DNA of 64,000 nucleotides from Ampelomyces quisqualis (GCA_018398575.1 JAGTXZ010000024.1:2393215-2457214); one strand, 5' to 3'; positions 22,089-34,034 are shown, counted from the first letter of the stretch. Program-made: numbers and translations. The notes: a model not told the origin generated them from the letters alone.

Positions 22089-23687
22089 CTACAGCGCAAA
22101 CCGGAAGTCTAAACGCTTGTTGCCGTCCTCCTCGCGCGCCACGACATCGGATTGGTAGAGGGCCTTGTCTTCCGAAGTCATCTGTTCCCACTCCTGCTGC
22201 TTCTTCTTGTTCAAGTGGACCAAGGTCTGTCTTTGCACGATAAAGGTGACGAGCGACAAAGCGCAGATCGACACCAATACCGTGTTGCCTTGCTTGTAGT
22301 ATGGACCATCATACTTCCTGTAGATCTGAGAGCTGATCAGAGAACCAACTTGAACGATAACATTATACGTAGCGGCCGTGATGGCTCGCTTTTTGACGTC
22401 GAAGGTATTTTCCGAGATCCAGGAGGAAACAAGTGGATGGAAGTAAGGATATCCAGAGATGAGGGTGATGAGAGAGAAGCGTCCCCACTCTCTTCCGCCG
22501 TCTGGAAGTGTGATGAGCGCAGCGAGGAGCGGCATAATCCAGAATTCTCCTAGGATGCAGTGGAACGTTCGTTCGTTGAAATAGTCGCTCGAGTACGCCA
22601 AAGCTAGCATCGTGATGATTTGCAATACCGCCGACGGAACAGTGAGCATATTTGACGAGAATGTACCGAATCCCAGCCTTCTTAATGTGAGGGTCAAATA
22701 GCCCTGAATGGGGGAGGCTGGGATATACGCGACGAGGCCGATGAAGTACAAGCCCCACATTGAGCGATCACTCCACGCGGCGCGGATATCCTTGAAAGTA
22801 GCAGGCTCTTTCAACGCAGTCAGACCTTTGGCTGGATCGTCTCGAAGGATTCGGTTGACCATGATCACTTCCTCGCGCTCCGAGTACCAACCTTTCCGCC
22901 AAAGCACATTTGTCGTCAAAGTTGGTGCCCCAGGCAAGTACAAATACGAGATGACAGCGACTACGACAGTAAAAATCCCCTCAAGGAGAAACAGCCAGAA
23001 CCAGCCTGGTTTCCCACCAATACCACGCATCTCAAGGATGCCAGCAGCGAGCAAGGCGGAGACGACGCGCGCGACGTTAAGCGAGGACCAGAAAGCTGCC
23101 AGGCGAATTGACAACTCCTTTGACTTGTAAGAATAGGTGGCGAATAAGATGACTCCCGGAATGAAGCCGCCCTCACAGAAACCGATCGCGGCTCGTCCCA
23201 AGTAAAAGGAGGTACGGTCGTGCATCCATGCTTGAGCCCAAGAGGCAGTGCCCCAGCCCATCATCATCGTTGGGAGCACGTACTTGAAGCCATATCTCTT
23301 GGTGAGGAATTGAACAGGAAATTCGGCAGTCAGAAAAGCCAGAAGCTGTATCGTCGTTCCGTTGTTATAATCGTCGCTAGTAAGGCCCAGATCGTTGAGG
23401 AGGTTGTCAGCAAGCGCGTTGGAAACATTGCCTCTATCCAGCTGCAAGACCAGCATCATCAGACATAGCCAACTGAGAAGTCGCAAATCTGTCTTCCGAA
23501 TGATACGGCGTTCTTCCTCGATGGTCCATGAGGCCTGTGGATCGAAGCGATGGCGACCTTCGTAGCTCTCATGCGGTAGCACAATGCTGGAAAGTTCCTC
23601 TCTTCCAACTCTTGTAGGCGCCTTTAGCGAGTTTCCATCTTCACTGAACCTTATCGCCTCTGGGGCGGCTTCAATATCTTGACCCAT
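22089..23687 (-). CDS. MFS transporter, anion:cation symporter (Dal5/allantoate permease-like) family
   Basis: Twelve-helix plasma-membrane transporter, 532 residues, intronless. It starts MGQDIEAAPEA and has a cytoplasmic N-terminus of about 70 residues. Helix 1 reads LLSWLCLMMLVLQLDRGNVSNA, with the LDRxNxxNA signature of this family. The segments RYGFKYVLPTMMMGWG and GRAAIGFCEGGFIPGVILF match the family loops. The family carries anionic nutrients such as allantoate, vitamins, dipeptides and, in yeast Soa1/Dal5-type members, sulfonates. Its start faces that of the TauD-type dioxygenase across 528 bp, suggesting shared control. Substrate assignment is inference from the neighbour. Confidence 0.92.
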   Translation of the reverse strand: MGQDIEAAPEAIRFSEDGNSLKAPTRVGREELSSIVLPHESYEGRHRFDPQASWTIEEERRIIRKTDLRLLSWLCLMMLVLQLDRGNVSNALADNLLNDLGLTSDDYNNGTTIQLLAFLTAEFPVQFLTKRYGFKYVLPTMMMGWGTASWAQAWMHDRTSFYLGRAAIGFCEGGFIPGVILFATYSYKSKELSIRLAAFWSSLNVARVVSALLAAGILEMRGIGGKPGWFWLFLLEGIFTVVVAVISYLYLPGAPTLTTNVLWRKGWYSEREEVIMVNRILRDDPAKGLTALKEPATFKDIRAAWSDRSMWGLYFIGLVAYIPASPIQGYLTLTLRRLGFGTFSSNMLTVPSAVLQIITMLALAYSSDYFNERTFHCILGEFWIMPLLAALITLPDGGREWGRFSLITLISGYPYFHPLVSSWISENTFDVKKRAITAATYNVIVQVGSLISSQIYRKYDGPYYKQGNTVLVSICALSLVTFIVQRQTLVHLNKKKQQEWEQMTSEDKALYQSDVVAREEDGNKRLDFRFAL

Positions 23688-24215
23688 GTTGCAACGTGGT
23701 TGTGACTTTCACAACACCGACACCCAAAGTTGCAGAAACCGTCCTGGAATCAGGAATGGAAAGAAGCGCCACGGGTTTTGTCGCCATAACCCCAGTATTT
23801 AGGTTCTGTGAAGATGAATGTCGCAATTGCCGTGGGCTTCGTCGCCATCACGGCCTTGCCTCATTGTAGCAGCTGCGCCGACAGACCGAGGTGCATACAA
23901 ATGGCTCAACATTGCCCTCCAGCCAGTCGCTAAGTTTTCCCCCGCACCTTCGAGACTTGTTATTGACGCTGTATGCACAGCATTACGATCTAGTCTCGTA
24001 ACGAGTCGCACCTCCGATGACGTGATTCGATCCACGAGTGGGAAACATAACCGAACTTAATTCAACAAGACTCAAGATGCTTCTGCTACCACATTCTAAA
24101 ATTTTCGACGTAGGTTTGCGGACAAGAGATCTGTTTGACGTAGCGCATCTTGAGTGTCTGTCTACAAGTAATTATCGGTAGTCGCCGCGTTTTATCTTCT
24201 TGCTCTTCAGACACC
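23688..24215. promoter_or_regulatory. divergent promoter region, MFS transporter / TauD dioxygenase
   Basis: 528 bp between the start codons of two genes read in opposite directions; both promoters must be here. I could not pick out a specific factor site with confidence. Confidence 0.5.
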
Positions 24216-25543
24216 ATGCCTTCTCTGAAGCGAGTCCATGTTGAGGAGGATGTTGGCGTCGCAGGAGGAGGCATAATTGGAGGCCATACGAGCGCTAGAT
24301 CGAGGCGCCTGGAACCCTTGTCGTACTTGAGACTGCTCGATAGATACGAACAGCAAGACCTGACACCAGTGATTGGGAGGGAATATCACGACCTTCAAGT
24401 CACTGATCTGCTGAACGGCGGTGCGGAACTCATAAGAGACTTGGCAATCACTAGTATGTTCTTCCCAAAAAGTTTGTCCAATGTTGAATCTCATCAATAC
24501 CCGTAGTATCGCAACGCGGTGTTGTCTTCCTACGCGATCAAATTGTGACACCACTACAGATGAAGACCTTGATGGAGGCCATCACACATGTGGCAGGATG
24601 CGTGAGTACTTCCAGGGACCCATTATCATTTCATTTTGCATATGCATACTGAACCATACTTAGCCTGAATTATCTGGTCTTCATGTCCACCCGTTGACCG
24701 AAGAAGGCTCAGAGCTTGGCGACCAAATTTCCGTGATCAGCAGCGAAAAGCAAAGGAAAGGTGGAGGTCTCACGCATCAGTTATCGGACGTCAGCCGCTT
24801 TGCTTCAGCCGGCTGGCACACAGACATCTCTTTTGAACCAGTTCCTTCGGACTACGCCATGCTCAAGATTCACACCCTACCCGCGACTGGTGGTGACACT
24901 CTGTGGGCTTCCGGTTACGACGCATATGATAGGTTGTCGCCTGCCATGCAAAAGTTTCTGGAGGGATTAACAGCGACTCACGGTGCGAAGTTCTTTTTAG
25001 AGGAGGCGGAACGGCTTGGTAACCCGATTCGCAAAGGCATCAGAGGCAACCCGCTGAACTTTGGAGAGGCTTTGACAGCAGTTCATCCAGTCATTCGCAC
25101 CAATCGTAAGTAGCTCACGCTGCAGTTTCTCAGAAGGCTACGTATTAATCTTCATTAGCTGTGACCGGCTGGAAGTCTATCTACGTGAACAAAGGGTTCA
25201 CAAAGCGCATCAATGGCATCACGAAAGATGAGTCTGACTTGCTACTCAACTACCTCTTCAGCCTCGTAACGCAGAACCACGACGCTCAAGTGCGCTTCAA
25301 GTGGCGAGCAAATGATCTAGCGATTTGGGACAACAGGAGGTAAGCACCAAGAAAGGAAAAGATACGTGACAGTGATACTGACACAGTGTTTGTAGCACCT
25401 GGCATTGTGCTACGTACGATTATACTGAGGCTCGCGCGGGTGATCGCGTATGCAGTCTTGGCGAAGCACCGTATCTAGATCTGAACAGTCGAGGACGCAA
25501 GGAAGCTCTAGCATCATTGACGTCAACAATGCTGACCGATTGA
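24216..25543 (+). CDS. TauD/TfdA-type Fe(II)/2-oxoglutarate dioxygenase
   Basis: Non-haem iron dioxygenase that hydroxylates a small substrate, commonly an alkyl sulfonate, with release of succinate and CO2. Five exons give 367 residues: 24216-24453, 24507-24601, 24664-25105, 25159-25339 and 25396-25543, with all phases consistent. Iron ligands are His and Asp in SAGWHTDISFEP (about residue 163) and the distal His in STWHCATYDY (about 322). The 2-oxoglutarate-binding Arg follows in YTEARAGDR. The domain begins at LTPVIGREYHDLQ. An in-frame ATG at 24150 would add 22 residues but lacks conserved sequence. Yeast JLP1 is a family example acting on sulfonates. The neighbouring transporter and flavin monooxygenase make organosulfur use a reasonable hypothesis. 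Confidence 0.92.
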
Positions 25544-25821
25544 AAGGACACTCTGTAATTAATGAATAATCCTTGAACTAGATCTACACGTTATCCCCAG
25601 GTCGTGCTCGTAAAAGCCTCAGCACAATAACATGCCTCGTCATGGAATAATGAGAGGTTTGTATCGCGGAGATAGTAGATGTGAATATGTTTTCTACCAG
25701 GCCATGCCGCTGCTAGTCCTTGAAATGCAAGAATCCAGCCATATATAATAATGCCCAGTCTTACGTCACATAACCGATTGGGCCCGCTATATGCGACTCT
25801 GCAATATGTCGCAGAACACTT

Positions 25822-27359
25822 CTACAATCGTGCCATCGGTGCCTCAACTTCCCGCACCTTCATCCTCGCCCTCGCCCTCTCATTCTCTTTTCTCCACCAA
25901 TTTTTCCTCAACTCATGCCCCGCCATGAACGTCTCCACCCACTTCCTGTCAAACCTGGGCAATTTGCGTCCTGGCTGGCCGTCTTCTGGCTGCCCTGCCA
26001 GCTTTCGTATCGTTTCAAAGTACTCCTCAAAGTCTGGAAAGATGAGTGAGAATGCTGGTCCATCTCCTTTCTTTGCGATTCGGTCTACCTCCCATTTCTG
26101 TTGCTCTTCAAGGGGTGGAAGCGACGCTCGGTCAGACAGTATACGCGCAGCGAGTACGGCGTGCCATTCGAAGACTTTGAAAGTGAGGCCTGCACCCACT
26201 GCGCCGATGAAGAGAAGAGTTGGGTCTTTCTGGTACACGACGTGTTGGTACAAGCCGGGAACACGATTGTTGCAGATCTTGACCTGAGGTAAGAACGGTA
26301 AGGACCAAGAATAACCAGTTCCGAAAATGACTTCATCGACGTTCTTCACTGAAGTGCCATCCACGAAATGCACGGTTCGCTGACCAATTTTCGTCACGAT
26401 GTGAGATATAGATGGCTTTTGTGCGATTCCGGGATGCTGGAATGCTACGTCGCCAAAGTAGCCGTTTGCTCTATGCCCAACAACAACAGCGTACACGGGA
26501 CCTTTGGCCGCGCCAACGAGATCATACGCTATGTCTGCTCCTGACACCGAAGCACCCACGACTACGACCCTTTTTCCGCGGTACAAATCTCTTCCTCTGA
26601 ACATTTTGCTGTGCTTCACACTGCCCGGATAGGCTCTTTCGAGATCCGCAAGACCCTCGATTTGAGGAATGTATGGCACGTTAAAGTGCCCACTGGCTAC
26701 GCACACAGCATCAAATCTTTCTTCCCACCACTCTTCATCGTCGTTGGCGTCGCTACTCTTTCGGAGCACCAACCGCCACTCGTTGCCGACTTTCTCGGCT
26801 AGTTCGACTGTGGTGTTGTACGATACCAGCGTTTCGTATCCTTTGCGGTTCACGAGAGATTCGATAAAGCTACGCACAACGGAGTGGTGACGGAAAGGTG
26901 TGGCCTCTCCATACTTTAAGACCGACAGCTGACTGGTGCTGACTGGGATGGACTCCCGGGTGAATGACATTGGTATGCTGTCCACATTTGTTTCTAAATA
27001 TGGATAGACTGAGGACTCGGCATAACGGGTTTGAGGTGCTTTCTTAGTCTTTACTGGCAATGTTGCTGGTACATTGACCGGCAGGTCGCCGGTGCGCGTT
27101 GCAAGTGCACTAAGTGTGGAATGGTCTAGATTTGGTGGGGGCGCCGGATCCTCAAGCCTTCTTATATCAGCTCAACCATGTGGAAAAAGCGACCGCATGC
27201 CGCTTTCTTGCAAAGAGAATTCACTTACCAACATCCACCAGGCGCCTGTCTCCTTTCAAACACTCGGATTGTATCGAAAGTCTTCTCTTGCGCAAGCGCA
27301 TCAATAGTGATGGCACCGGCCGGACCGAGTCCAATTATCGCTACTCGTTTGATACCCAT
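25822..27359 (-). CDS. flavin-containing monooxygenase (FMO-like)
   Basis: NADPH- and FAD-dependent monooxygenase that usually oxygenates a soft N or S atom. Two exons, 27359-27229 and 27157-25822, join within the Trp of GGCW and give 488 residues. The FAD motif is VAIIGLGPAGAI at residue 5, the FMO-identifying motif is YPGSVKHSKMF, the NADPH motif is VVVVGASVSGADIAYDL, and FGTGYSWSLPFLP is the late FATGY-type motif. The start MGIKRVA at 27359 directly precedes the FAD strand; an upstream ATG (27455) adds 32 residues without conservation. The region is flanked by MFS transporters and the TauD-type enzyme. FMOs of this type can act on thioethers or amines; the real substrate is unknown. Confidence 0.92.
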
Positions 27360-28279
27360 TTTCGGATATGGGTTCCTATCAAACAGAAGAAAATCTTTCA
27401 ATTGCGGCGTGGATATACTTTCCGACCTCTTGAGCTGTGACGAGGCTCCGTGCATGCTCTGACTTCAATGCCAGCTACCGGTAGCCAATCGAATTAAAAA
27501 ACCAACCTCTGTTGCACGCGCCAGGAAATGTACTCCCAAAACTGTGATCCCAAGCCCGAAGGTGTGTCCGGTGTCAACTCGAGGTCGAAGGCCGGCGAAA
27601 AGGGTGGATGGAAAGCCTCCATGAGTCAGCACGCCATTCCAAACAATTGGCAGCACTGCCCAGTCTATCATCTCGAGTGACAGGCAGATATATTGGTATG
27701 ATGGGAAGTTGACTATACCAAGTTCAGCCTCGCGATATTTGCGACATATCTTGGTGAGAACACGCCATCGCGCTACCGGTGGAGCGTTGCCCCACCTTCA
27801 TTACATCCAAACATCCAAACGACCTTGCAAGTGAAGTATTGTATGGGCTTTGGTGAATTGTGTCATATCTTTATGTGAGTAAAATCCGTCATATTATTAG
27901 CATGACGGTCGGCATGCTGTGGAGCGGTGAGAGAAGCCGTATATTGGCAGACGACGGCACAAACGTGCGGCGAAATCACGAACGACGTTTTATTGTGGGT
28001 GCAGAATAACTTGACGCATGGATTGCAGGTAGTGTACCAAGTCTGATTTAAGCTTTATGGTAGCGGTACTCCGTAGAGAGAGTTACAACTCTAGTTGATA
28101 TTTTAACCTTCCTCGCCTATTTTACGGTAAACCCTGCTGGGTAGGTAGGGTTAGTTAGGTACTTGACGCGCTCGAAAATTCAACAAGTGTTGCTCTGGTA
28201 AGCTTCTGACGAGAACAAATGACATGTACAACCGTTGACTACAGCTCGTAAATTTTGCTCTGCTTTTGGGTACTACAGA
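27360..28279. promoter_or_regulatory. divergent promoter region, FMO / second MFS transporter
   Basis: 920 bp between two oppositely read start codons. It contains AT-rich patches and a short duplicated GTAGGTAGGGTTAGTTAGGT-type stretch near 28,140-28,160. No gene seen. Confidence 0.5.
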
Positions 28280-29860
28280 ATGGTACGTGACACCGACAAA
28301 ACGGTCGCTGCAGTGGAGAAGGGCGTTTTCGACCCCTCCACCCGCAGTAAGGGAAGCGAAGACTCCGAGCCCAACAATGATGCAGCTGTGCTACGAGCGA
28401 GGAGGAAGTAAGTGTCTGCCGTCCACTAAGAAAGCATTACTGATCCAGATATAGAATTGACACAACTGTCTTACCCCTCCTCTTCCTAGGTCTCCTCGTT
28501 TTCCAACTTGATCGCATGAACCTAGCGAGCGCATTGACAGATGGCTTCGCCCGAGACATTGGGGTGAACCAGACTATCATCAATCTGGGCAACCAACTCA
28601 TGTTTCTCGGTACCGTGGTACTTGAGATACCCTCGAACCTCATTCTGCAACGTGTCGGACCTCGTAAATGGATCTCTACCCAGGTCGTCATCTTTGGACT
28701 AGTCGCAACGCTGCAGGTCTTCCTAAACAACAAGACTGGCTTCCTGGTTTCACGTACAGTCCTAGGATTGTGTGAAGCTGGGTACATCCCCGGCAGTATG
28801 TACACCTTATCGACGTGGTACACGAAGCGAGAGTTGGCGAAGCGAATTGCTGTGTTTTTCTTCGGCATGTTTGGAGGGAATGCAATCAGTCCCCTTCTCG
28901 CAAGTGGTATTTTGAAGCTAGGTGGTCATGGAGGCTTGAAAGGCTGGCAGTGGCTGTTTTTGCGTGAGTATACTGCAGTCGTATTGCCCCCCTCTGCTTA
29001 GCTGATGTGTTCTAGTGGAAGGCATCTTCACCATGTGCGTTGGGGTTACACTTCTCTTCTTGCTCCCCGGTAGTCCAGACCAACCATGCCCTCTGCTATC
29101 TCCAGGATTGATCCGGTTCAAAGATGTTGACCGCGAAGCCTTGCAGCGTCGGCTTATTCTTGATGATCCGGACCGCAAACCCGGCTCACAAGGCATGCAT
29201 ATCCCTCTCGCACTTGTTTGGAAGACGGTAAAGCACTACCGCCGCTGGCCGCATTTCGTTTCTACCTTTGCAGTCTTCTCTACCTGGTCTTCGCTCATGA
29301 CTTATACACCAACGATCATTGTCGCCTTGGGTTTCAGTCGCATCGAAGCCAATGCGCTCGCGTCCGTCGGAGGCTTCTTTGCGTTGAGTGTGGTCTTCTT
29401 CTTTGGTTGGCTCTCGGACAAGACCAACAAGCGCGGGTTGTCTGTCGTCATTGCTCACATCTGCTACCTCATCGTGCTGATAGTTGCACGCTCGGTCCAT
29501 TCCTCGGTTGGAAAGTGGTCGCGATGGAGCCTTTGGACAGCTGTCAACACGTTTGCCATCGGCTACCATCCTATTCATAACTCATGGCTCCAACTGAATT
29601 GCAAGGAACCAGGCGAGAGAAGTATTAGTATTGCAATGTGGGTCATGAGCGCCATGTCCGGCTTGATGGTCGGGACGCAATACTACCGCGGAGATGACGT
29701 GCCGTTCTACAAGAAGGGTCTAAGAACCCAAATCATCATGGTGGCAATTGGCATGTTCTTTGCGATTGTGCAAGGTTTGGTGTACGTGGTCCACAATCGG
29801 CGAGCTATAAAGAGATGGAAGGCGACTGGTGGCGAGAAACCTTGGCTATATACAACATAG
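28280..29860 (+). CDS. MFS transporter, anion:cation symporter family
   Basis: Second transporter of the same broad family as the gene at 22,089-23,687, but clearly different in sequence. Three exons, 28280-28407, 28449-28963 and 29016-29860, give 495 residues. The first helix has LDRMNLASALTDGF, the family LDRxNxxxA signature. ILQRVGPRKWISTQVVIFG and GLCEAGYIPGSMYTLSTWY match the conserved loops. About twelve hydrophobic segments are present. It starts opposite the flavin monooxygenase and ends 21 bp from the convergent PUS4 stop, so the two transcripts probably overlap at their 3' ends. The cargo is probably an organic anion, unproven. Confidence 0.92.
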
Positions 29861-29881
29861 TCGATCAGATGGAAACCATCT

Positions 29882-31023
29882 TCAGTTCGGAGAGGCAGAC
29901 TCGTTCTTCGCCCCAGTAACAGCTTCTGGCTTCTTTACTCCCCACTTGCCCTTGTACTTTCCTCCCTGTTGTTTGATTCTCTCTTTCTTCGTCTCGGCGA
30001 TCCATCCACCTCGAAATCTTTGCCTCGGCATATTGTCCTTTGCAAGCTTCTGCTTGGTGTCCCCCATCCTGCCGTTGACGTGTCCAGTCACAATCGGATT
30101 TGCGGCGACCCACGCTTCAAGCTGAGGTCGAATCTTCAAAGCCCAGACTTCTTCCCCAGCATCGAGGTCAGAATATGTGATTGCAGACACGAGATCCGAA
30201 TCGTGTGCTGCCTGCGCTATAGCGTAGTCTGATTGCCTTGTTCGAAGCAGCGCCACCATGTGCGACATCGTTCCACAAGCAATTCCGAGATCATGCGCAA
30301 AGCTCCGCACGTAGAAACCAGAGCCTACTGTGAGTCGTATACGTGCAGCAGGCGCATGAGTCAATTCTCCGCCACCTAGAATGTTGAAACTATTTTGTGC
30401 ACCATCGTACCAGTCCAGTAATGTGCATTCGTCAACCGTCATCTCGCGACCTTCCAGCGCCCTCGGCAACTGTTTGCCGTCGCGCGCATACTCACATGCC
30501 TTGATACCATTGACCTTGAGTGCCGAATATATCGGTGGAGCCTGCGTAATCTTTCCTTGGAACCGCACCAAGTTCTGCTCAACCAGTTGCCTGGTCACGT
30601 GCTCGTACGGCGCTCGCCCGTCAACGAGACCAGTGGAGTCGTACGTATCGGTACTCGCACCAAACAAAACTACCGTCTCATATGTTTTGTTGCAAGCCAA
30701 GTACCTGTTGAGATGCTTTGTGCCTCTGCCGATGCCAACGATGAGGACGCCGGCAGCTAGTGGGTCCAGGGTGCCGCCGTGACCCATCTTGAAGACATTG
30801 TCATCTCCCTTGCTAGGTCTTTTAGGCTGGGTATGTAGCAAGGGTGCGAATAAGTCTGAAGCTGCGAATGCTGCTTGCAGTTTCTGCAGTACGTCTGCCG
30901 ACGATATGTTGGCTGGTTTCGCGACAGCTGCATGAGTTCATCAGCGGGTGTTTGAGATGTGTTAAACATGGTCTGCAACTGACCGAAGATGCCCTCAAGT
31001 ACATTCCCTCGGGTCTCATTCAT
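29882..31023 (-). CDS. PUS4: tRNA pseudouridine-55 synthase (TruB/Pus4 family)
   Basis: Converts U55 of the tRNA T-loop to pseudouridine; in fungi it acts in nucleus and mitochondrion. Two exons, 31023-30984 and 30927-29882, give 361 residues, joining GIF to AVAKPANISSADVLQ, the usual N-terminal strand of the family. The catalytic Asp lies in MGHGGTLDPLAAGVL (about residue 64). Other family blocks are KTYETVVLFGASTDTYDSTG, QAPPIYSALKVNG and GSGFYVRSFAHDLG. A basic C-terminal tail (KKERIKQQGGKYKGKW) follows. The downstream MFS gene converges with only 21 bp between stops. Confidence 0.94.
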
Positions 31024-31635
31024 GGTAGGAAGATAGTCGCGAGCGGCGTGATCCAGGGCAAATCGGTAGGGCTGTGCACTAGTACACTAAGCCTTTCCTA
31101 TCCAAGGTTAGTGTCGTTGCGCCTGCATTCATCGCACGGACCCTCAGCCTGATGCTCGTTGTAGTGAAGAGTCACGTGGTCTGCATGCAACGGTGATAAA
31201 GTTGCAGATTGCTTGGGACGAAGTCTTGCTGTAGGCCATTGGGTCAATAGTGAATAGGGTTTATCTTGTGCGTCTGCCTGTTGCTCGATATAATGTCTCC
31301 GGTTCGTGGATATTGCACTTTGTGCAGCCCTGGTACTGGGAATCCGCCATCCATGCTGCGGGTTAAGTATTGAGTATGCGAACATTTCCCCTGAGCGAGG
31401 AGCACGCCTGAACGTTGTGAATACGTCTCAGGTATTTATTGGTGGCTGTTGACAAATGTTGGTCTTGTTCGGTCACGAGTCTCGCATCCAGTGTCCACCG
31501 GGCGGCCAAGCGGTGTCTTCACCGAGGCGTCGCTAACCTCCGTCATCCCCCCTCCCACCCAATTCCAACCTCTCTCACTCCACACTGCGCACCCCACACA
31601 GTCGAAGCCACACCGCACCACATGCCCGGGCTACA
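31024..31635. promoter_or_regulatory. divergent promoter region, PUS4 / small secreted protein
   Basis: About 610 bp between divergent start codons. Short frames on both strands are not supported. No distinct element recognised. Confidence 0.45.
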
Positions 31636-32129
31636 ATGCGCGTCCTCCCCGCCACGCTCCTCGCCCTGCTGAGCGCCGGCCTCGCCGCCGCCGACGATCT
31701 CGTGACCAAGGGCCGCATCAAAGTCCAGCTCTTCGCCGCGCCGGCCTTTGTTTCCGAGGTCTCCGTCGACGCGTATGACGACCAGTGCTTGTCACTGGAC
31801 AACAACCTGTGCGTCATCGCATGTGTGTGGATCAAGTAACAACACGTGCTAATGCCGCCTGATAGGATCGACGGACGCGTGCAGTCCCTGCTCGTGGGCG
31901 GCCACGATGTCGCAACCGTGCTGGGCCGGGATGATTACTGGAACTGTCGCTTCTTCGAGTATGGCGGTCAGAGCCGGAATGGACGGGTGTCTGCTAACGA
32001 GGGCCCAGCAACTACGACTGCACCGAGTCCGACCCCTTCCTCACCATACCCGACGGCGTGAACAACCTTGCCAGCATCGACTGGGGCACGCGGATCAGGA
32101 GTCTGAGGTGTCGCAACTTCTCGCCATGA
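31636..32129 (+). CDS. small secreted four-cysteine protein
   Basis: 128 residues in three exons: 31636-31808, 31866-31958 and 32009-32129. Branch-like GTGCTAATG and TGCTAAC precede the two acceptors. The N-terminus MRVLPATLLALLSAGLAAA is a clear signal peptide. The mature part of about 109 residues has four cysteines (DDQC, WNCRF, YDCTE, LRCRN), enough for two disulfides. The second intron uses donor GTATGG so that FFD is followed by NYDCTESDPF; using the nearby GTCAGA donor instead gives a low-complexity Pro/Ser tail and is less likely. I do not recognise the family. Size, secretion and cysteine pairs are features shared by many fungal secreted proteins including effectors, but nothing here proves a role. 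Confidence 0.72.
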
Positions 32130-32657
32130 ACGCCGCCCCCCAGGAACACGGGACGAAGCTTATCGCGGCTTGGCCGATCAACCCGAAGAAAGGAAGCACA
32201 CGATTCGGAAGCGCACCACTACATCAACCGGCGTCGGGTAGGGGACCAGGGGTTGCCAATTGGATCGAGGATCAAGCGGAATGGATAGGACGAACAGTCC
32301 TCCAGGAGGAAGAGATTAAAAAAGTCTTTGGCATTGTGCGTTGCCGTTGAGAGGCATTCAGTGCCGTATACCCAGGATTGCAATGCGCGGCAGGATGCAA
32401 TCAACTACAGAAGCGCATTTCCAAGTTCGCGCTCAGCAGGATGCTATAGCTAGGTTCAAGCACGACTTGGCCATCGAAGTGCTCGATGCTGCCTCTGTGA
32501 ATCACTCCGTGTGGGTGGAGTTCTACTCTGTAAATACTATGTTTAGATTCAAACCTTCATAATTTAATGGGTATCATCGTCCACTGGACCGTGGGACCGT
32601 CGCAATGCCATGTCGCGCTCGGTAACCGTCAACCAATCGCCTCCGCCACGTCTCTCA
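32130..32657. other. intergenic between convergent genes
   Basis: About 530 bp, the 3' sides of the small secreted protein and the AN1 zinc-finger gene. No gene supported; a plus-strand frame crossing 31,907-32,350 is a shadow of the secreted-protein exons. Confidence 0.5.
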
Positions 32658-33652
32658 CTAATCTCTGAGATCAATGAGATCCGGCTCTCCATCCCCAACG
32701 CCCCTCAACAACACAATCATGTTCCCATTATTGCACGGCTCCCCAATCTTCTCACTAAACTTCAGCAGCCTGCCTCCCTCGACATGAAACACGCGTAATC
32801 TCTCCTCCTCCCCTCCCCCTCGATTATTCACATTCTGCACCTGCAGTGCCTTGGCCGCAACGTCCAACACCCTCCCCACCGTCCACTCTTTATTGTAGTA
32901 AAACTTGCCCGTCGGATACTTTGCTTTGGTCGTATCCGCCGACGCCTCGACATGCAAGTATACCCGCTTGTCAACAGGAACACTCGCCTCCCCCTTGGCC
33001 GCGCGCTTCAGCGCATTGATTTCTGCCTGCGCCGTCGCCGCCGCACTCGAACTACCCTTCCCGAGCCCGAGGAATCCAGCTTTCTTGGGCGTCGAGCGCC
33101 TCGTAGCATCTTCTTTCCGCTTATTTTCTGCCCACAGCTTCAGCTTCGCAAGCGCAGACATGCGCCCGCTCGTCGCGCCCACAGCGGCCCCGCGCCGCGG
33201 CACGTTCTTACAGTCGTGGTCTTCGGGCATGCGGTGCTTGAGGCAGTACGAGCGATTACACGTTGCGCAGTGGTTCGCGGGCATGCGCGATGTGTTTATC
33301 AGTGTCTTGCACGTGTTTTCGTAGCATTGCTGGTCGTGCGTGTAGAGTGAGGGTTTGGGCGGGAGACTCGAGGAGGATTGAGATTGCGCGGCGCGGCGTC
33401 GCGCCCATTCGCCTGCTTTTGGGCATTTGTGCGTGTATTCGCTGCGGTGGTCGAGGCAGTATGTTCTGGACTGGGTGTTGGCGGATATGATGTGGGCAAG
33501 GTAGTAGGACATAATGCGTACCCTCTACAGCTTTCACAGCGAAACGGAAGGAAGTCGAGAACGTGGCAGTATTCCATTTGGCAGTGTGAGCCAACGGCTT
33601 CTACGTCACCGCCCTTCATCTCGGTATAGCTCTCGATGGGTGTTGAAGTCAT
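32658..33652 (-). CDS. CUZ1: AN1 zinc-finger / ubiquitin-like protein (Cuz1/ZFAND1-like)
   Basis: 312 residues in two exons, 33652-33522 and 33465-32658, spliced at CESCRG|TYCLDH. Two AN1-type fingers are visible: HCQMEYC...CESC..TYCLDHRSEYTHKC (about residues 23-60), and CYENTCKTLIN...CATCNRSYCLKHRMPEDHDC. A charged linker rich in Lys/Arg follows. The C-terminal ~100 residues (KRVYLHVEASADTT to MIVLLRGVG) form a ubiquitin-like fold. This order matches Cuz1/ZFAND1, which binds Cdc48/p97 and the proteasome during arsenite or proteotoxic stress. That role is known for yeast and human members and inferred here. Confidence 0.85.
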
Positions 33653-34034
33653 GATTGCGGCGCGGGCCGTGTCGGTCTATATGTGAGACGGTAGCTTGAA
33701 GCTGATAAAGCACATGGAAGGAATAGGAGCAAAAGCGACAGTGGGAAGCAGGCTAAGCGGGCACAAGAAGCGTCGAGAAGTAGGCGGGCTTAGGCAATCG
33801 CCGAGCTGACGATGCGCCATAGCACGCGGCAAACACGGCAGGTCTAGCCGACATGCAGGGCAAGGCGCTAGCACCCTCGAATGGATTAGCGTCATATACA
33901 TGCAATACTTGTCGTGTGTTCTTGAAAACAACTACAATTGCCACTATGATCTACTTGCTTGCCTGTTCGCTCCTTCTCTCCTGTGACCCCCACATGACCC
34001 TTTTGCGCAGCCAGTAAAAGCCAGCACGTCTATT
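33653..34034. other. intergenic
   Basis: About 380 bp between the AN1-finger gene start and the smaller coiled-coil paralogue. No gene or repeat seen. Confidence 0.45.
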
